Of a stretch of DNA of 25,270 nucleotides, positions 7,049 to 14,707 are shown one piece after another; the stretch's first letter is position 1; each line of letters starts with the position of its first letter. The stretch is from a virus. The stretch is taken from IMG/VR virus record IMGVR_UViG_3300035698_011368, positions 1 through 25,270 of that record, one strand, 5' to 3'. A model generated the notes under the pieces. It was not told the origin of the DNA, searched no databases, and saw nothing but the letters and a program-made list of their open reading frames with translations. A program made the translations under genes and the position numbers.

Positions 7049-8017
7049 ATGCAGACCAGGTTGAAATTAGGACAGTTGATGGACAAGCTTCCGGGACTCG
7101 GGTTCGATGCGGACGCGATCCTGAAGGCGGTGAAGGATGAAGTGGGTGATGACGTTGCGAAGGTTGACGATGTGGATGTCAAGCGGTCGACGTTTGCAAA
7201 GACCCCGACGCTGTCCCCAGAAGAGCGCGCCGAGATAACTTACGTCTCCACACGCAACCTTGACCGGGATGCTGAGATCCTCGTGCCGTCGGGTGCTGTG
7301 CTCACGGAGTTTAACAAGGCGAAGCAAGTCCTCTGGGGCCACAACTATTCCATACCGCCTATCGGCTCGGACGACTTCATACAAGCCGACGAGCGCGGCC
7401 TCAAAGCGAAGACGATCTACGCGGACACCGGGGAAGGTACGCTGGCGAACGTCCTCTGGAAGTTGATCCAGCAAGGGCACCTGAAGACCTCGTCCGTTGG
7501 CTTTGCGGTTCTTGGATATACGATGCCGGGGCATGCTGACTGGGACAAGACGGTGCGCACGCTCACAGCGCGCTGGCCGGAGTTCGCCAAGGTAGCGGAC
7601 ACGACTCGGCGTGTCATAACTAAATGGCTCCTGCTGGAGCATAGCAAGGTCAGCGTCGCAGCTAACCCATACGCCCTGACGCTGAACGTAGCGAAGGGTG
7701 CTGGCGCTGGCGACGACCAGCTGGAAGCTCTTGGATTTGTAATGGATGGCGGGTTGTACCGCTACAAAGGACAGGTGCCGTCATGCGGCTTTGACGATGA
7801 TGACGCCACGGGTAGTAACCACGAAGATCCCCCGGATGAGCCGGAGGGTAACAAAGGAGGTGGCGCGCGCACGACAGCCGTAAAGGTTCGAGGCGCAATG
7901 GAAGTAGTTCATGGACCCGTTGAAGTCGTGACGGACGGACCCAGTATCAAGGATGCTGAAGTCGTTGGCCGGGTGGTCAAGGACAGGTTCGAGACTGAAG
8001 TGTTGGGTATGGTGTAG
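7049..8017 (+). CDS. prohead maturation protease, HK97 gp4-like
   Basis: AAGGAGG at 7036-7042 abuts an ATG at 7043 but lies 6 nt from ATG 7049, so 7049 is chosen (322 aa). Residues 60-210 form the S78-type protease core: the catalytic His in VLWGHNY (H98), the Ser in LKTSSVGF (S148 or S149), and the LLEHSKVSVAANPYAL segment at about 195-210, matching the family's conserved late-core motif. The last 110 residues are an extra region without a recognised fold. It should cleave the delta domain of the capsid protein encoded next. Confidence 0.88.
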   Translation: MQTRLKLGQLMDKLPGLGFDADAILKAVKDEVGDDVAKVDDVDVKRSTFAKTPTLSPEERAEITYVSTRNLDRDAEILVPSGAVLTEFNKAKQVLWGHNYSIPPIGSDDFIQADERGLKAKTIYADTGEGTLANVLWKLIQQGHLKTSSVGFAVLGYTMPGHADWDKTVRTLTARWPEFAKVADTTRRVITKWLLLEHSKVSVAANPYALTLNVAKGAGAGDDQLEALGFVMDGGLYRYKGQVPSCGFDDDDATGSNHEDPPDEPEGNKGGGARTTAVKVRGAMEVVHGPVEVVTDGPSIKDAEVVGRVVKDRFETEVLGMV

Positions 8018-8102
8018 TCCCCGAAGGTCGGCGCTTCATTGCGCCTGCCGGATCGACAGCCGAGGGTAGAAGTAAACCACATTCCTAAGAAAGGGAATAC
8101 GC

Positions 8103-9458
8103 ATGAAGAAGATGATTAAGTTGCTCGCAGCCTACGCCGAGTTCAAATCCGGTACGGTGCTGCGAATGGATGAGGCTGAAGCTGATGACCTCATTGAGAA
8201 GGGTGTAGCGGAGATCTACGATCCTGAAGCAGAGCGTGCAGCCTCCGAGAAGAAGAAGGCCGAACGCGACGCCGAAGAGAAGCGCATCGCTGAGATCGCG
8301 CAGAAGGCGGCAGACAAGAGCCTGGGTACGGTGGTGGAAGCGTTGAAGGCCACGGACGGCAAGTCGGTGGAGATCAACGGGACGTCGATCAAGGTCGTGT
8401 CCGCTCCTGCTGATGAGGGTTTCAAATCCCTCGGTGAGCAGCTCCACGCCGTTGTGGAATTCGCGAAGACTGGTAAGGTCGACTTGAAGCAGGAAGCGGT
8501 GACGAAAGCCGCGTCCGGATTCCAAGAAGGCATTGACTCGGAAGGTGGCTTCCTTGTGCAGCAGGACTTCCAGCAGGAGCTTCAAACGCGCGCCTTCGAC
8601 ACGGGTGTGGTTGTGAATGACTGCGAGCGCGTTCAGATCGGTCCGAACTCCAACGGGCTGTATTGGAATGAGCTGCGTGAAGACTCCCGCGCGGCAGGTT
8701 CGCGTCGTGGTGGCATCCGGGTATACCGGGCACACGAAGCTGCAGCGCACATCGCGTCGCAGGCCAAATTCCAGCGTCGCCAGATGCTGCTCGAAAAGAT
8801 GACCGGGCTTTACTACTGCACGGACGAACTCCTGCAGGATGCCAACGCGTTGACCTCGATGGTCGGCTCGTGGTTCGGTGACGAATTCGCATTCGTTATT
8901 GACGATGAGATCTATCGCGGAACAGGTGCCGGGCAGATGCTCGGAATTCTGAACTCCGACGCGCTCGTCGAAGTGGCGAAAGAGACCGGGCAGGATGGTG
9001 GTACCATCGTAGCGGAGAACATCCAGAACATGTGGACCTCGATGTGGCCGCGTGGCTTGGCTCGCGCCAAGTGGTATATCAACCAGGAATGTTACCCGCA
9101 GCTCATGGGTCTGCATCTCAAAATCGGTACGAGCGGCATTGCGCTGTTCACTCCTCCGAACGGTCTCGTCGACGCGCCTTACGGCATGCTCTTCGGTCGT
9201 CCGGTTGTTCCGGTTGAACATGCTGAAGCACTCGGCACCGTTGGCGATATCGTATTCGGCGACATGGGTGAGTATCGTGTGATTGAGAAGGGTGGCGTCA
9301 AAGCCGACTCGTCCGTGCACGTGCGCTTCCTCTATGATGAGATGACCTTCCGCTTCTGCGTCCGTAACAACGGTGCACCGAAGTGGCGCACGTCCTTGAC
9401 TCCGTACAAGGGCAGCATCTCCATCTCGCCGTTCATCGCCTTGGCGACTCGGTCCTAG
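8103..9458 (+). CDS. major capsid protein, HK97 gp5 fold
   Basis: 451 aa; ATG at 8103 after AAGAAAGGG. Residues 1-40 (LLAAYAEFKSGTVLRMDEAE and on) resemble a small stand-alone phage head domain of the DUF7210 type. Residues 42-72 are a charged coiled coil and, with the linker to about 140, form the delta (scaffolding) region removed by the protease. The mature part starts near EGGFLVQQDF (148-157) and shows the HK97 pattern: an E-loop-like stretch with YWNELRED, a spine helix, and the late TRS end. The gene is set off by an 85-bp spacer, consistent with high expression. Confidence 0.92.
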   Translation: MKKMIKLLAAYAEFKSGTVLRMDEAEADDLIEKGVAEIYDPEAERAASEKKKAERDAEEKRIAEIAQKAADKSLGTVVEALKATDGKSVEINGTSIKVVSAPADEGFKSLGEQLHAVVEFAKTGKVDLKQEAVTKAASGFQEGIDSEGGFLVQQDFQQELQTRAFDTGVVVNDCERVQIGPNSNGLYWNELREDSRAAGSRRGGIRVYRAHEAAAHIASQAKFQRRQMLLEKMTGLYYCTDELLQDANALTSMVGSWFGDEFAFVIDDEIYRGTGAGQMLGILNSDALVEVAKETGQDGGTIVAENIQNMWTSMWPRGLARAKWYINQECYPQLMGLHLKIGTSGIALFTPPNGLVDAPYGMLFGRPVVPVEHAEALGTVGDIVFGDMGEYRVIEKGGVKADSSVHVRFLYDEMTFRFCVRNNGAPKWRTSLTPYKGSISISPFIALATRS

Positions 9459-9497
9459 ACTAACTATTGTTAACTGCAGAAAGAAAGGTATTCTATA

Positions 9498-9983
9498 ATG
9501 CAATCTGCAAACGGTTCTCTCGTTGAGAAGCTCAACTTTGTTGGAGGCGTGGCACCTGTGGTGATCGCGACTGCTGGCAAGGACAGCGACATCATTTCGC
9601 TGCGCAACTGCGAACACATCACCGCGCTGATCATCGTCGGCGCGTTGGGTTCGGCCTCGTACTGCCGTGTGACCCCCTACCAAGGGGCGAGCATCAGCAC
9701 GTGCGCAACGGCGTTCACTCCCCAGAACTACTGGCTCGCCGCTGGTGGTGCTGAGACGGACGACGCATGGGTCAAGACGGCTTGGGGTGCGAACGCCTAT
9801 GTCGATCTCGACGCGGCCAACGACATGATGATTCTGGAGGTCGATGCTTCCGAGCTTACCTCCGGGCAGTGGTCGTTCAAGATCAACTGCGATTCCGATG
9901 ACAACACTGGCCCCACGGTTAGTGTGATCTTCATCGGAACGTATCTGCGCTTCTCGTCTCCTCCGGTTTCGCAACTGGCGTAG
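9498..9983 (+). CDS. candidate head decoration/auxiliary protein, 161 aa
   Basis: ATG at 9498 has AAGAAAGG at 9481-9488. The protein is beta-rich, with no signal peptide. Features: NFVGGVAPVVIATAGKDSDI at the N-terminus, four Cys, and a late SVIFIGTYLRFSSPP strand. The gene follows the capsid gene immediately, where decoration or head-stabilising proteins are usually found, and ends before a terminator-like hairpin, so it is probably expressed at a level close to the capsid protein. Assignment rests on position and fold character only. Confidence 0.5.
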   Translation: MQSANGSLVEKLNFVGGVAPVVIATAGKDSDIISLRNCEHITALIIVGALGSASYCRVTPYQGASISTCATAFTPQNYWLAAGGAETDDAWVKTAWGANAYVDLDAANDMMILEVDASELTSGQWSFKINCDSDDNTGPTVSVIFIGTYLRFSSPPVSQLA

Positions 9984-10003
9984 ATGGGTCGGGTTAATTC
10001 TGT

Positions 10004-10042
10004 GCAGGGTGTAAGGTTCGCCGGACCACCCTGCTCTTTCTT
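10004..10042 (+). terminator. terminator-like hairpin after the capsid genes
   Basis: GCAGGGTG (10004-10011) pairs perfectly with CACCCTGC (10027-10034) around a 15-nt loop, followed by TCTTTCTT. The stem is strong but the T-tract is interrupted, so partial termination or an RNA-stabilising 3' end of the capsid message is more likely than a full stop. Confidence 0.4.
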
Positions 10043-10057
10043 GAAAGGAAAGTAAGA

Positions 10058-10465
10058 ATGAAGAAAGTAATTCTGATTGCGCTGCTGGCGCTGACGTGCA
10101 CGATCGCCGTCGCGGAGCTGACATCTCGTTGGTCCGGTGGCGCCTTGATCTTCTTCAACAAAGCAACCGGGGTCTCGGTGCTGACGATTGCCGATGATGG
10201 AGTAACCTTCAACATCGCGCCGACGTTCAGCGACGGGGCCATCCCGCTTGTTTCGCTTGCGGCGCTTGAGCCGGGGCAGATCATCGTAGGTAACGCGACT
10301 TCGAACGCGGCTGCGGTGGTGGTGTCCGGGGACATGACGCTTGCGACGAACGGAGTAGTGGCGACAGCTGGTATTGATACGAACATCAGCTTCATCACGG
10401 ACACCGGAGTCACGAACATCATCAACGTCACGAACGGCCAGATCTACGCTGTGAGTGCGCCTTAA
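10058..10465 (+). CDS. signal-peptide protein in the head module, 135 aa
   Basis: ATG at 10058 with AAAGGAAAG just upstream. MKKVILIALLALTCTIAVAE is a typical Sec signal peptide with SPase I cleavage likely after AVA. The mature part is short-strand, Gly/Thr/Val/Asn-rich, with phrases such as GQIIVGNATSNAAA and VTNIINVTNGQIYAVSAP that resemble repeat strands of phage fibre or collar proteins. It is flanked by hairpins on both sides and followed by a second signal-peptide gene. It may decorate the virion or be exported; the family is not recognised. Confidence 0.6.
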   Translation: MKKVILIALLALTCTIAVAELTSRWSGGALIFFNKATGVSVLTIADDGVTFNIAPTFSDGAIPLVSLAALEPGQIIVGNATSNAAAVVVSGDMTLATNGVVATAGIDTNISFITDTGVTNIINVTNGQIYAVSAP

Positions 10466-10469
10466 CCTT

Positions 10470-10519
10470 CGTTGCCATGGGTGTTGCGTCGCGTCGGTTC
10501 ACCCCGGCGTGGCGTAACG
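10470..10519 (+). other. imperfect long hairpin between two signal-peptide genes
   Basis: CGTTGCCATGGGTG at 10470-10483 can pair with the CACCCC, TGGC and AACG blocks ending at 10519, with a bulge of several bases. No T-run follows. It lies five bases after the stop and ahead of the next SD (AAAGGAAG at 10520-10527), so it could stabilise or attenuate the message. Weak evidence. Confidence 0.3.
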
Positions 10520-10529
10520 AAAGGAAGCT

Positions 10530-10970
10530 ATGAAGAGAATAATTTTGTTGATAACCTTGCTGGCGGCTGTGCTGGTCTTCGCCGAGGGAACGGTCACCCC
10601 GACGCGCATGGGCAAGTCGGCTACGGTGGAACGCTACTCGCTAGCGTGGACGACCTCGACGAACGAGTTCGCGACTTACACAACGACCGATGCCATTCGC
10701 GGAGAGATTCTGCGGGTAACGTTTACGCATGCAGCCGGGGTGTCCAACCTCTATGACGTTACGCTGACCGATCCGAACGGGGTAGATGTGCTGGCCGGGA
10801 ACGGTGCGAACATAGCGGTGGCCACGGTTGTCACTTCTGTCCCAGAACTCCCCGTGACGGACGGAGTCACCACTTCGATGGTGCCGTTCGCCGTTTGTGA
10901 TTTCGTGACCTTGACGGTTACGAACGCCGGATCGGAATTGTCCGGCACGGTTAACCTATACGTAAAGTAA
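10530..10970 (+). CDS. signal-peptide protein in the head module, 146 aa
   Basis: ATG at 10530 follows AAAGGAAG. MKRIILLITLLAAVLVFAEG is a Sec signal peptide, probably cleaved after VFA. The mature 127 residues look like one beta-sandwich domain: alternating Thr/Val strands, a DVTLTDPNGVDVL segment resembling beta-sandwich turns, and a final TLTVTNAGSELSGTVNLYVK. Its overall plan resembles the signal-peptide protein at 2700-3137. The unit sits between capsid and connector genes, where decoration proteins can occur. Function unknown. Confidence 0.6.
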   Translation: MKRIILLITLLAAVLVFAEGTVTPTRMGKSATVERYSLAWTTSTNEFATYTTTDAIRGEILRVTFTHAAGVSNLYDVTLTDPNGVDVLAGNGANIAVATVVTSVPELPVTDGVTTSMVPFAVCDFVTLTVTNAGSELSGTVNLYVK

Positions 10971-10987
10971 CAACCCGGAGAAAGACC

Positions 10988-11317
10988 ATGGAAGACCTAG
11001 ATAAGAAGACTGAGGCTGATAAGGCCCTAGATACGGCAACAGGAGACGCCAGCACCCCACAGGACGGCTCGCAAGGGGAATCTGGCACCCCTGCGGCCTT
11101 GAAGCCGCCTCACGTGCCTAGGAAGCGCAAAGCTCCTAAGCCGAGAATGAAGAAAGCTAAGCCCTTTCCTCGCAGCTTCCGTGGCAAGGTCGCCATGCTT
11201 AGCGTGGTGGTTGAAGGACCCGTGTGCCGGGTTGTTTCGATCGACGCCAACGGAGTCCGGACGACCAAGCGTATCGCAACGCCGAAGAGCGGAGTTGTCT
11301 CCGTCGTCGTGGGGTAG
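10988..11317 (+). CDS. basic, low-complexity protein, 109 aa
   Basis: ATG at 10988 has GGAGAAAG 3-10 nt upstream. Residues 1-40 are acidic and Ser/Thr/Gly-rich; residues 41-60 are Lys/Arg/Pro-rich (PRKRKAPKPRMKKAKP); the last 40 residues are beta-like (VEGPVCRVVSIDANGVRTTK). This layout suggests a flexible nucleic-acid-contacting or scaffold-like tail attached to a small domain. No family recognised. It lies between the signal-peptide proteins and the head-tail connector. Confidence 0.5.
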   Translation: MEDLDKKTEADKALDTATGDASTPQDGSQGESGTPAALKPPHVPRKRKAPKPRMKKAKPFPRSFRGKVAMLSVVVEGPVCRVVSIDANGVRTTKRIATPKSGVVSVVVG

Positions 11318-11370
11318 CAAGATGCAACGCAACGCTGAAGACAAGATGATGCGGAAAGGAGATCGTCACC

Positions 11371-12219
11371 ATGAGCGTGATGTTAACGACAAGTCAAAGG
11401 GTGGCAGACTATTGCGGAACAACAAGCAACGAGCAGACCGCGTTGCTGATCGCACAAGTCTCCGCCGAGATTGAAGAGCGCACCGCGCGAACGTTCACTT
11501 CGACCGAGTACCGAGTCTGGGTGGATGGATTCGGTGACGACTGCATCTTGCTTCCCCAATTCCCGATCACGGAGTTGCGGATGGTTTGTGTTGGCGGGAT
11601 CAACGCTGCGCGAGTATCGTGCACGCTTGACAACGTCACGCAAGCCAGCGTTGCTTTCAACGGCACGAACTTTACACTGTGTTGGTTTGACACAAGCGGG
11701 GTAGCCCAAAACGAGAACTATGCGATCGCGACGTACAAGACTCTGGCCGCGCTGAAGACGCAGGTGGAAGGCAACACCGGGTGGGCCATGGACGTGCTCA
11801 CCAACTACACAGGACAGCCGAGCGCGCTGCTCAAACCGTTCCAAGCGTTGGATGCGATCCGGGGTGCACAAGTCTACGTCCCAGAAGTTGCGACTGACGT
11901 TGCGTTGGATCCGGAGACGAACCGGGGGATCCTCCGCGTGCATGCAGCAGGCTTCCCGGTTGGTGTGCAGAACGTATTCGCTTGGTACGTGGCCGGGTAC
12001 GTGCTTCCGACTAACGACGATGTTGGAACGCTGCCGGGTGGGCTGCGTTTGTTGGTCGAGCAAATCGTATCCGAGCTGCAAGCCAATTCGGATGAGGACT
12101 TGGCAATGAAGTCTGAGACCATAGGCGATTACAAGTATGTGCGCGCTTCAGGCAACGTGCGCAGTGCCTGCGATGCAAGGCAAGATGAGATCAGGCGTTA
12201 CGCCGGGGAGATCCTATGA
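11371..12219 (+). CDS. head-tail connector (HK97 gp6 / phiE125 gp8-like), 282 aa
   Basis: ATG at 11371 has AAAGGAGA at 11356-11363. Residues 5-45 (RVADYCGTT...AEIEERTARTFTSTEYRVW) are the helical start typical of gp6-like adaptors, and residues 235-282 (GGLRLLVEQIVSELQAN...DYKYVRA) match the usual C-terminal helix pair. Between them, roughly 70-230, is an insertion of beta-rich sequence that makes the protein longer than the common 100-200 aa. It should form the ring below the portal. Its end overlaps the next ATG. Confidence 0.7.
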   Translation: MSVMLTTSQRVADYCGTTSNEQTALLIAQVSAEIEERTARTFTSTEYRVWVDGFGDDCILLPQFPITELRMVCVGGINAARVSCTLDNVTQASVAFNGTNFTLCWFDTSGVAQNENYAIATYKTLAALKTQVEGNTGWAMDVLTNYTGQPSALLKPFQALDAIRGAQVYVPEVATDVALDPETNRGILRVHAAGFPVGVQNVFAWYVAGYVLPTNDDVGTLPGGLRLLVEQIVSELQANSDEDLAMKSETIGDYKYVRASGNVRSACDARQDEIRRYAGEIL

Positions 12220-12554
12220 GCTTCCGATCGTTGTTGAATAAAACGGGAACCGTCTACCCGGTACTGCACGGTGCAGCCGGGACGCGGGACTCCGTGGGTG
12301 GGAACGAACCCGCGCGTGACACCGCGCGCTTCACGGACATGCCGTGTGGCATTCGGATGTTGCGAGCGTCCGAGAGGCGCATCCAAGAACAAGACCGCGT
12401 TGAATCAACACATCGCATCTACGCTGAAGTGGCATACAGCGCGATCATCCATACGGATGAAATTGTAATAGATTCAGTTACGTATGAAGTCTTGTTCTTG
12501 GACTCGCCTCGCGGACACCATCTAGAGATCGATGCTTTTAAGGTGGTGCGCTAA
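12216..12554 (+). CDS. head closure / head-tail joining protein, 112 aa
   Basis: ATGA overlap with the connector gene. The protein has a beta-barrel-like pattern with an N-terminal SLLNKTGTVYPVL strand, a Cys-containing PCGIRMLRASERRI segment, a loop at RVESTHRIYAEV, and a final EVLFLDSPRGHHLEIDAFKVV, typical of SPP1 gp16-like or Ad-type stopper proteins. It closes the head after packaging and binds the tail. The single-base overlap with the next gene (TAATG) supports the assignment. Confidence 0.65.
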   Translation: MSFRSLLNKTGTVYPVLHGAAGTRDSVGGNEPARDTARFTDMPCGIRMLRASERRIQEQDRVESTHRIYAEVAYSAIIHTDEIVIDSVTYEVLFLDSPRGHHLEIDAFKVVR

Positions 12555-13000
12555 TGAAGAGCGGAGCGCAAATGAACTGGGCACCCGGCAAGTTCGAAGA
12601 GTCTATCTGGGAAGACACGGAACGTCGTTTAGACATGGCCGCGCTTCACCTGGTAAACGCAGTGCGCCAGTCCTTCGGAGCGGCTCCCCCTGAACCTAAG
12701 AAGCGCGGCAAGGGTAACAAGAAGACCGTGTCAAAGAAATGGAGACGCACGCACCCTTCATCCCCCGGCGAACCTCCGCACGTTCAGACTGGCACCTTGA
12801 GGAACTCTATCACGTTCGACAAACCCAAAGCGTTGACGCGTCGCGTGGGTTCAACGCTCAAGCCGCAAGGAGGACAAGCAGCAAGCTACGCGTTGTATCA
12901 GGAGTTGGGTACGAGCAAGATGGCGGCTCGTCCGTACCTTGTCCCGGCCTTGAAAAGTAACAAGAGTCAAATGCGCCGCATACTAACAGCGGCCAAGTAA
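12554..13000 (+). CDS. neck / tail-completion protein, HK97 gp10-like
   Basis: 148 aa, ATG at 12554. Signature residues: HVQTGTLRNSITFDKPKAL, RVGSTLKPQ, then YALYQELGTSKMAARPYLVPAL near residues 112-133, which is the diagnostic end of the HK97 gp10 family. An internal basic loop (about 50-65, KKRGKGNKKTVSKKWRR) is longer than usual. Such proteins sit between head and tail during joining. Order connector, closure, gp10, terminator, tube agrees with siphophages. Confidence 0.85.
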   Translation: MKSGAQMNWAPGKFEESIWEDTERRLDMAALHLVNAVRQSFGAAPPEPKKRGKGNKKTVSKKWRRTHPSSPGEPPHVQTGTLRNSITFDKPKALTRRVGSTLKPQGGQAASYALYQELGTSKMAARPYLVPALKSNKSQMRRILTAAK

Positions 13001-13012
13001 GGAGAAGAAGAA

Positions 13013-13189
13013 ATGGCAACCGACACGAAGAAGAAAGATAACGAAGTCTTCCTGCGCGCGCAGACCCGGATGGAATCGGTGAAGTGCGGTGACAAGGGCG
13101 GCAAGCGCAATGTGCGCAAACGGTTTGTCACCTACCGCAATACTGAAACTGGTGAGACGCGCGAAGTCAAGAAGGCTTCGGGAAGGTAG
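13013..13189 (+). CDS. small basic protein, 58 aa
   Basis: Short frame from ATG 13013 with SD GGAGAAGAAG at 13001-13010, ending in TAG at 13187. The product starts MATDTKKKDNEVFLRAQ and is rich in Lys and Arg, with one Cys. It fits the 195-bp gap between the gp10-like and terminator genes, with 12 bp before and 6 bp after, which supports it. Function unknown. Confidence 0.55.
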   Translation: MATDTKKKDNEVFLRAQTRMESVKCGDKGGKRNVRKRFVTYRNTETGETREVKKASGR

Positions 13190-13195
13190 GCAGAA

Positions 13196-13612
13196 ATGTT
13201 TACCGCGTTATTCGAAGCCTTAGTCACCTTGTGGAACAATGGTGCCGTGCCTGCCGCAGTGGCCATCAAAGCAGTTGCGGGAGACCTGCACGCTTACCAT
13301 GCGCCAGCCGGAACTGACGCGCCTTACTTCACCGTGAGTCTGGTAGGTAGTAGTGAATCGGATACCATGTCGAGCAATCACGAAGAGCCAGTGATCCAGT
13401 TCAACGGACACAGCAGCAAAGACGAAACGCCCAAGCAGGCCCTGCAGATGCTTGATCTGCTAACAGCCTTGATGGACGATGTTGCGCTCAGTGTTTCGGG
13501 TTGGACAACGGTTCGCTGCGACCGCACGTTCTCGAACGTGATGGAAGATCCGGACGGTGAAGGTTTCGACGCGCACGTACAATACACATTGCTCCTGGAT
13601 GACGGAGCTTAA
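13196..13612 (+). CDS. tail terminator-like protein, 138 aa
   Basis: ATG at 13196 seven bases after the previous stop. Residues 1-25 form the starting helix (LFEALVTLWNNG), followed by PYFTVSLVG, VIQFNGHSSKD and a late HVQYTLLLDD strand, the pattern of DUF3168/tail-terminator proteins that cap the tube and stop its growth. It is directly upstream of the tube gene, the canonical place. Confidence 0.7.
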   Translation: MFTALFEALVTLWNNGAVPAAVAIKAVAGDLHAYHAPAGTDAPYFTVSLVGSSESDTMSSNHEEPVIQFNGHSSKDETPKQALQMLDLLTALMDDVALSVSGWTTVRCDRTFSNVMEDPDGEGFDAHVQYTLLLDDGA

Positions 13613-13635
13613 CAGGTAAAGAAGGAGAAGAAGGA

Positions 13636-13983
13636 ATGTCTACAGCCGCACTCTCAGGAAAAAACGGTTCGGTCAGCTGCGACGGCGCAGTGGCAGAAGT
13701 AAAGGCTTGGCGCTCGTCGTTGACGTGCAAGTCGCTTGACGCTACCTCATTCGATTCAGCCGGATGGGAAGAGTTCATCGAAGGTTTGTTCGGTGGAACT
13801 TTTGAGTTCAACTCGCTCACCGATGAGATCGCCGTTGGCGCTGTCACCGCGTTGTCTTTGACACTCACATCGGGTCCGACGATCTCTGGCGCAGCGCTCA
13901 TCGAGGAAGGTCCCGTCGAGGTCGAGGTTGACGGCATACTTGAGTACAGCTATCGCGGCAAGTTCTCGGGGCCAATCGCGTGA
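13636..13983 (+). CDS. major tail tube protein, 115 aa
   Basis: ATG at 13636 follows AAGGAGAAGAAGG. Features: KNGSVSCDGAVAEVKAWRS at residues 9-27, DATSFDSAGWEEFIEGL at about 36-52 and a final VDGILEYSYRGKFSGP, the pattern of small tail tube proteins of the TP901-1/lambda gpV-like group. Located after the terminator and before the chaperones as expected. Its TGA overlaps the GTG of the chaperone gene. Confidence 0.75.
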   Translation: MSTAALSGKNGSVSCDGAVAEVKAWRSSLTCKSLDATSFDSAGWEEFIEGLFGGTFEFNSLTDEIAVGAVTALSLTLTSGPTISGAALIEEGPVEVEVDGILEYSYRGKFSGPIA

Positions 13984-14513
13984 GCACTCTGCACGAACTC
14001 GGTAACGGGGTTTTCGAGTTGCAAGTCGGAGGGGAGACCCTCCGGCTTCGCGCGATCACGCTTGACGACATGTCCTCGCTCGAGAAGTGGGTGGTCGCGC
14101 GCCAGCTGGAACGCTACAGGGAAGCCGCCAAGGATATGGCCCCAGAAGATAAGGCCAAGTTCCTCACCGACGCGGTTTCTGAAATTCCGCAGGGAGTTGC
14201 ATTCAGGATGCTCGTGCATGAATCTTTAAACGAGCTGAGCGGAACGATCAGGCTTTTGTGGATGGCGGCGCGCAAGGAGCATCCTGACCTGACCGTGGAG
14301 CACGTAGGTAGCCTGCTCACGCTGGAGAACATAGACGAGGTGGCCACGTGCATTGACATAGCCTCAGGCATCTCGGTAGCCGACGTAAAAAAAAACCAGA
14401 AGAAAGCGAAGAGGGAACTCCGGAAGTTCAAGAGGAAGATTTGGATTGGGAAGAAGTTTACCAGACGTTCTTCGCGGTCAAAGGGTGGTCTCCCACGGAC
14501 GTTGGAAGACTGA
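13980..14513 (+). CDS. tail assembly chaperone G-like protein, 177 aa
   Basis: GTG at 13980 overlaps the tube stop (GTGA); the SD is weak, so coupling is likely. Residues 20-140 are mostly helical (LRLRAITLDDMSSLEKW ... IDIASGISVADVKK). A run of nine A at 14387-14395 follows codon 136; in the zero frame translation continues into a basic tail. A -1 shift here gives the GT fusion. Chaperones of this kind coat the tape measure before tube polymerisation. Position between tube and tape measure is diagnostic. Confidence 0.8.
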   Translation: MSTLHELGNGVFELQVGGETLRLRAITLDDMSSLEKWVVARQLERYREAAKDMAPEDKAKFLTDAVSEIPQGVAFRMLVHESLNELSGTIRLLWMAARKEHPDLTVEHVGSLLTLENIDEVATCIDIASGISVADVKKNQKKAKRELRKFKRKIWIGKKFTRRSSRSKGGLPRTLED

Positions 14514-14707
14514 CCCTGCGCCAGTTCGCATCCCTCTGGCAGGTGCTGCAAGCTATGCAGGAACCCGTTGAAGCTCCTGAGAAGCCAACTGAAGACGAAG
14601 CTGACAATGATCTATTCAAAACGTACTATGATCAAGCGGTTGAACAAGGGTTGGAGAACCCAGCTGCGTTTGCCGTATTCAAAGTAGGGCAGGAAAACGA
14701 TGTCTAA
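13980..14707 (+). CDS. GT fusion product by -1 frameshift, 242 aa
   Basis: Zero-frame codons GTA AAA AAA AAC at 14385-14396 contain a canonical slippery heptamer A AAA AAC at 14390-14396. After a -1 slip reading resumes at 14396 as PEESEEGTPEVQEED, and no stop occurs until TAA at 14705. The downstream frame has no good start of its own: only a TTG at 14441 without an SD. The T part contains DWEEVYQTFFAVKGWSPTDV. A small hairpin at 14415-14429 may help, though it is 18 nt away. In lambda and relatives a low rate of slippage makes gpGT, which recruits the tube. Confidence 0.82.
14387..14396 (+). promoter_or_regulatory. -1 ribosomal frameshift slippery site
   Basis: Nine A then C. The zero frame reads AAA AAA AAC; both tRNAs can re-pair one base back on AAA AAA. 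It is placed exactly where the chaperone frames must be joined. Confidence 0.8.

Noticed and set aside
7853-7862. A perfect SD-like AAAGGAGG inside the protease gene
   Set aside because: The only nearby start is a GTG directly abutting it, followed by a stop after a few codons.
8085-10124. A 679-codon open frame on the minus strand across the capsid and following gene
   Set aside because: It is fully antisense to two well-supported genes, has no recognisable domain, and comes from the strong codon bias of the + strand genes.
11322-11474. Frame of 50 codons between the basic protein and the connector
   Set aside because: Most of it lies over the start of the connector gene; it has no SD and a low-complexity charged product.
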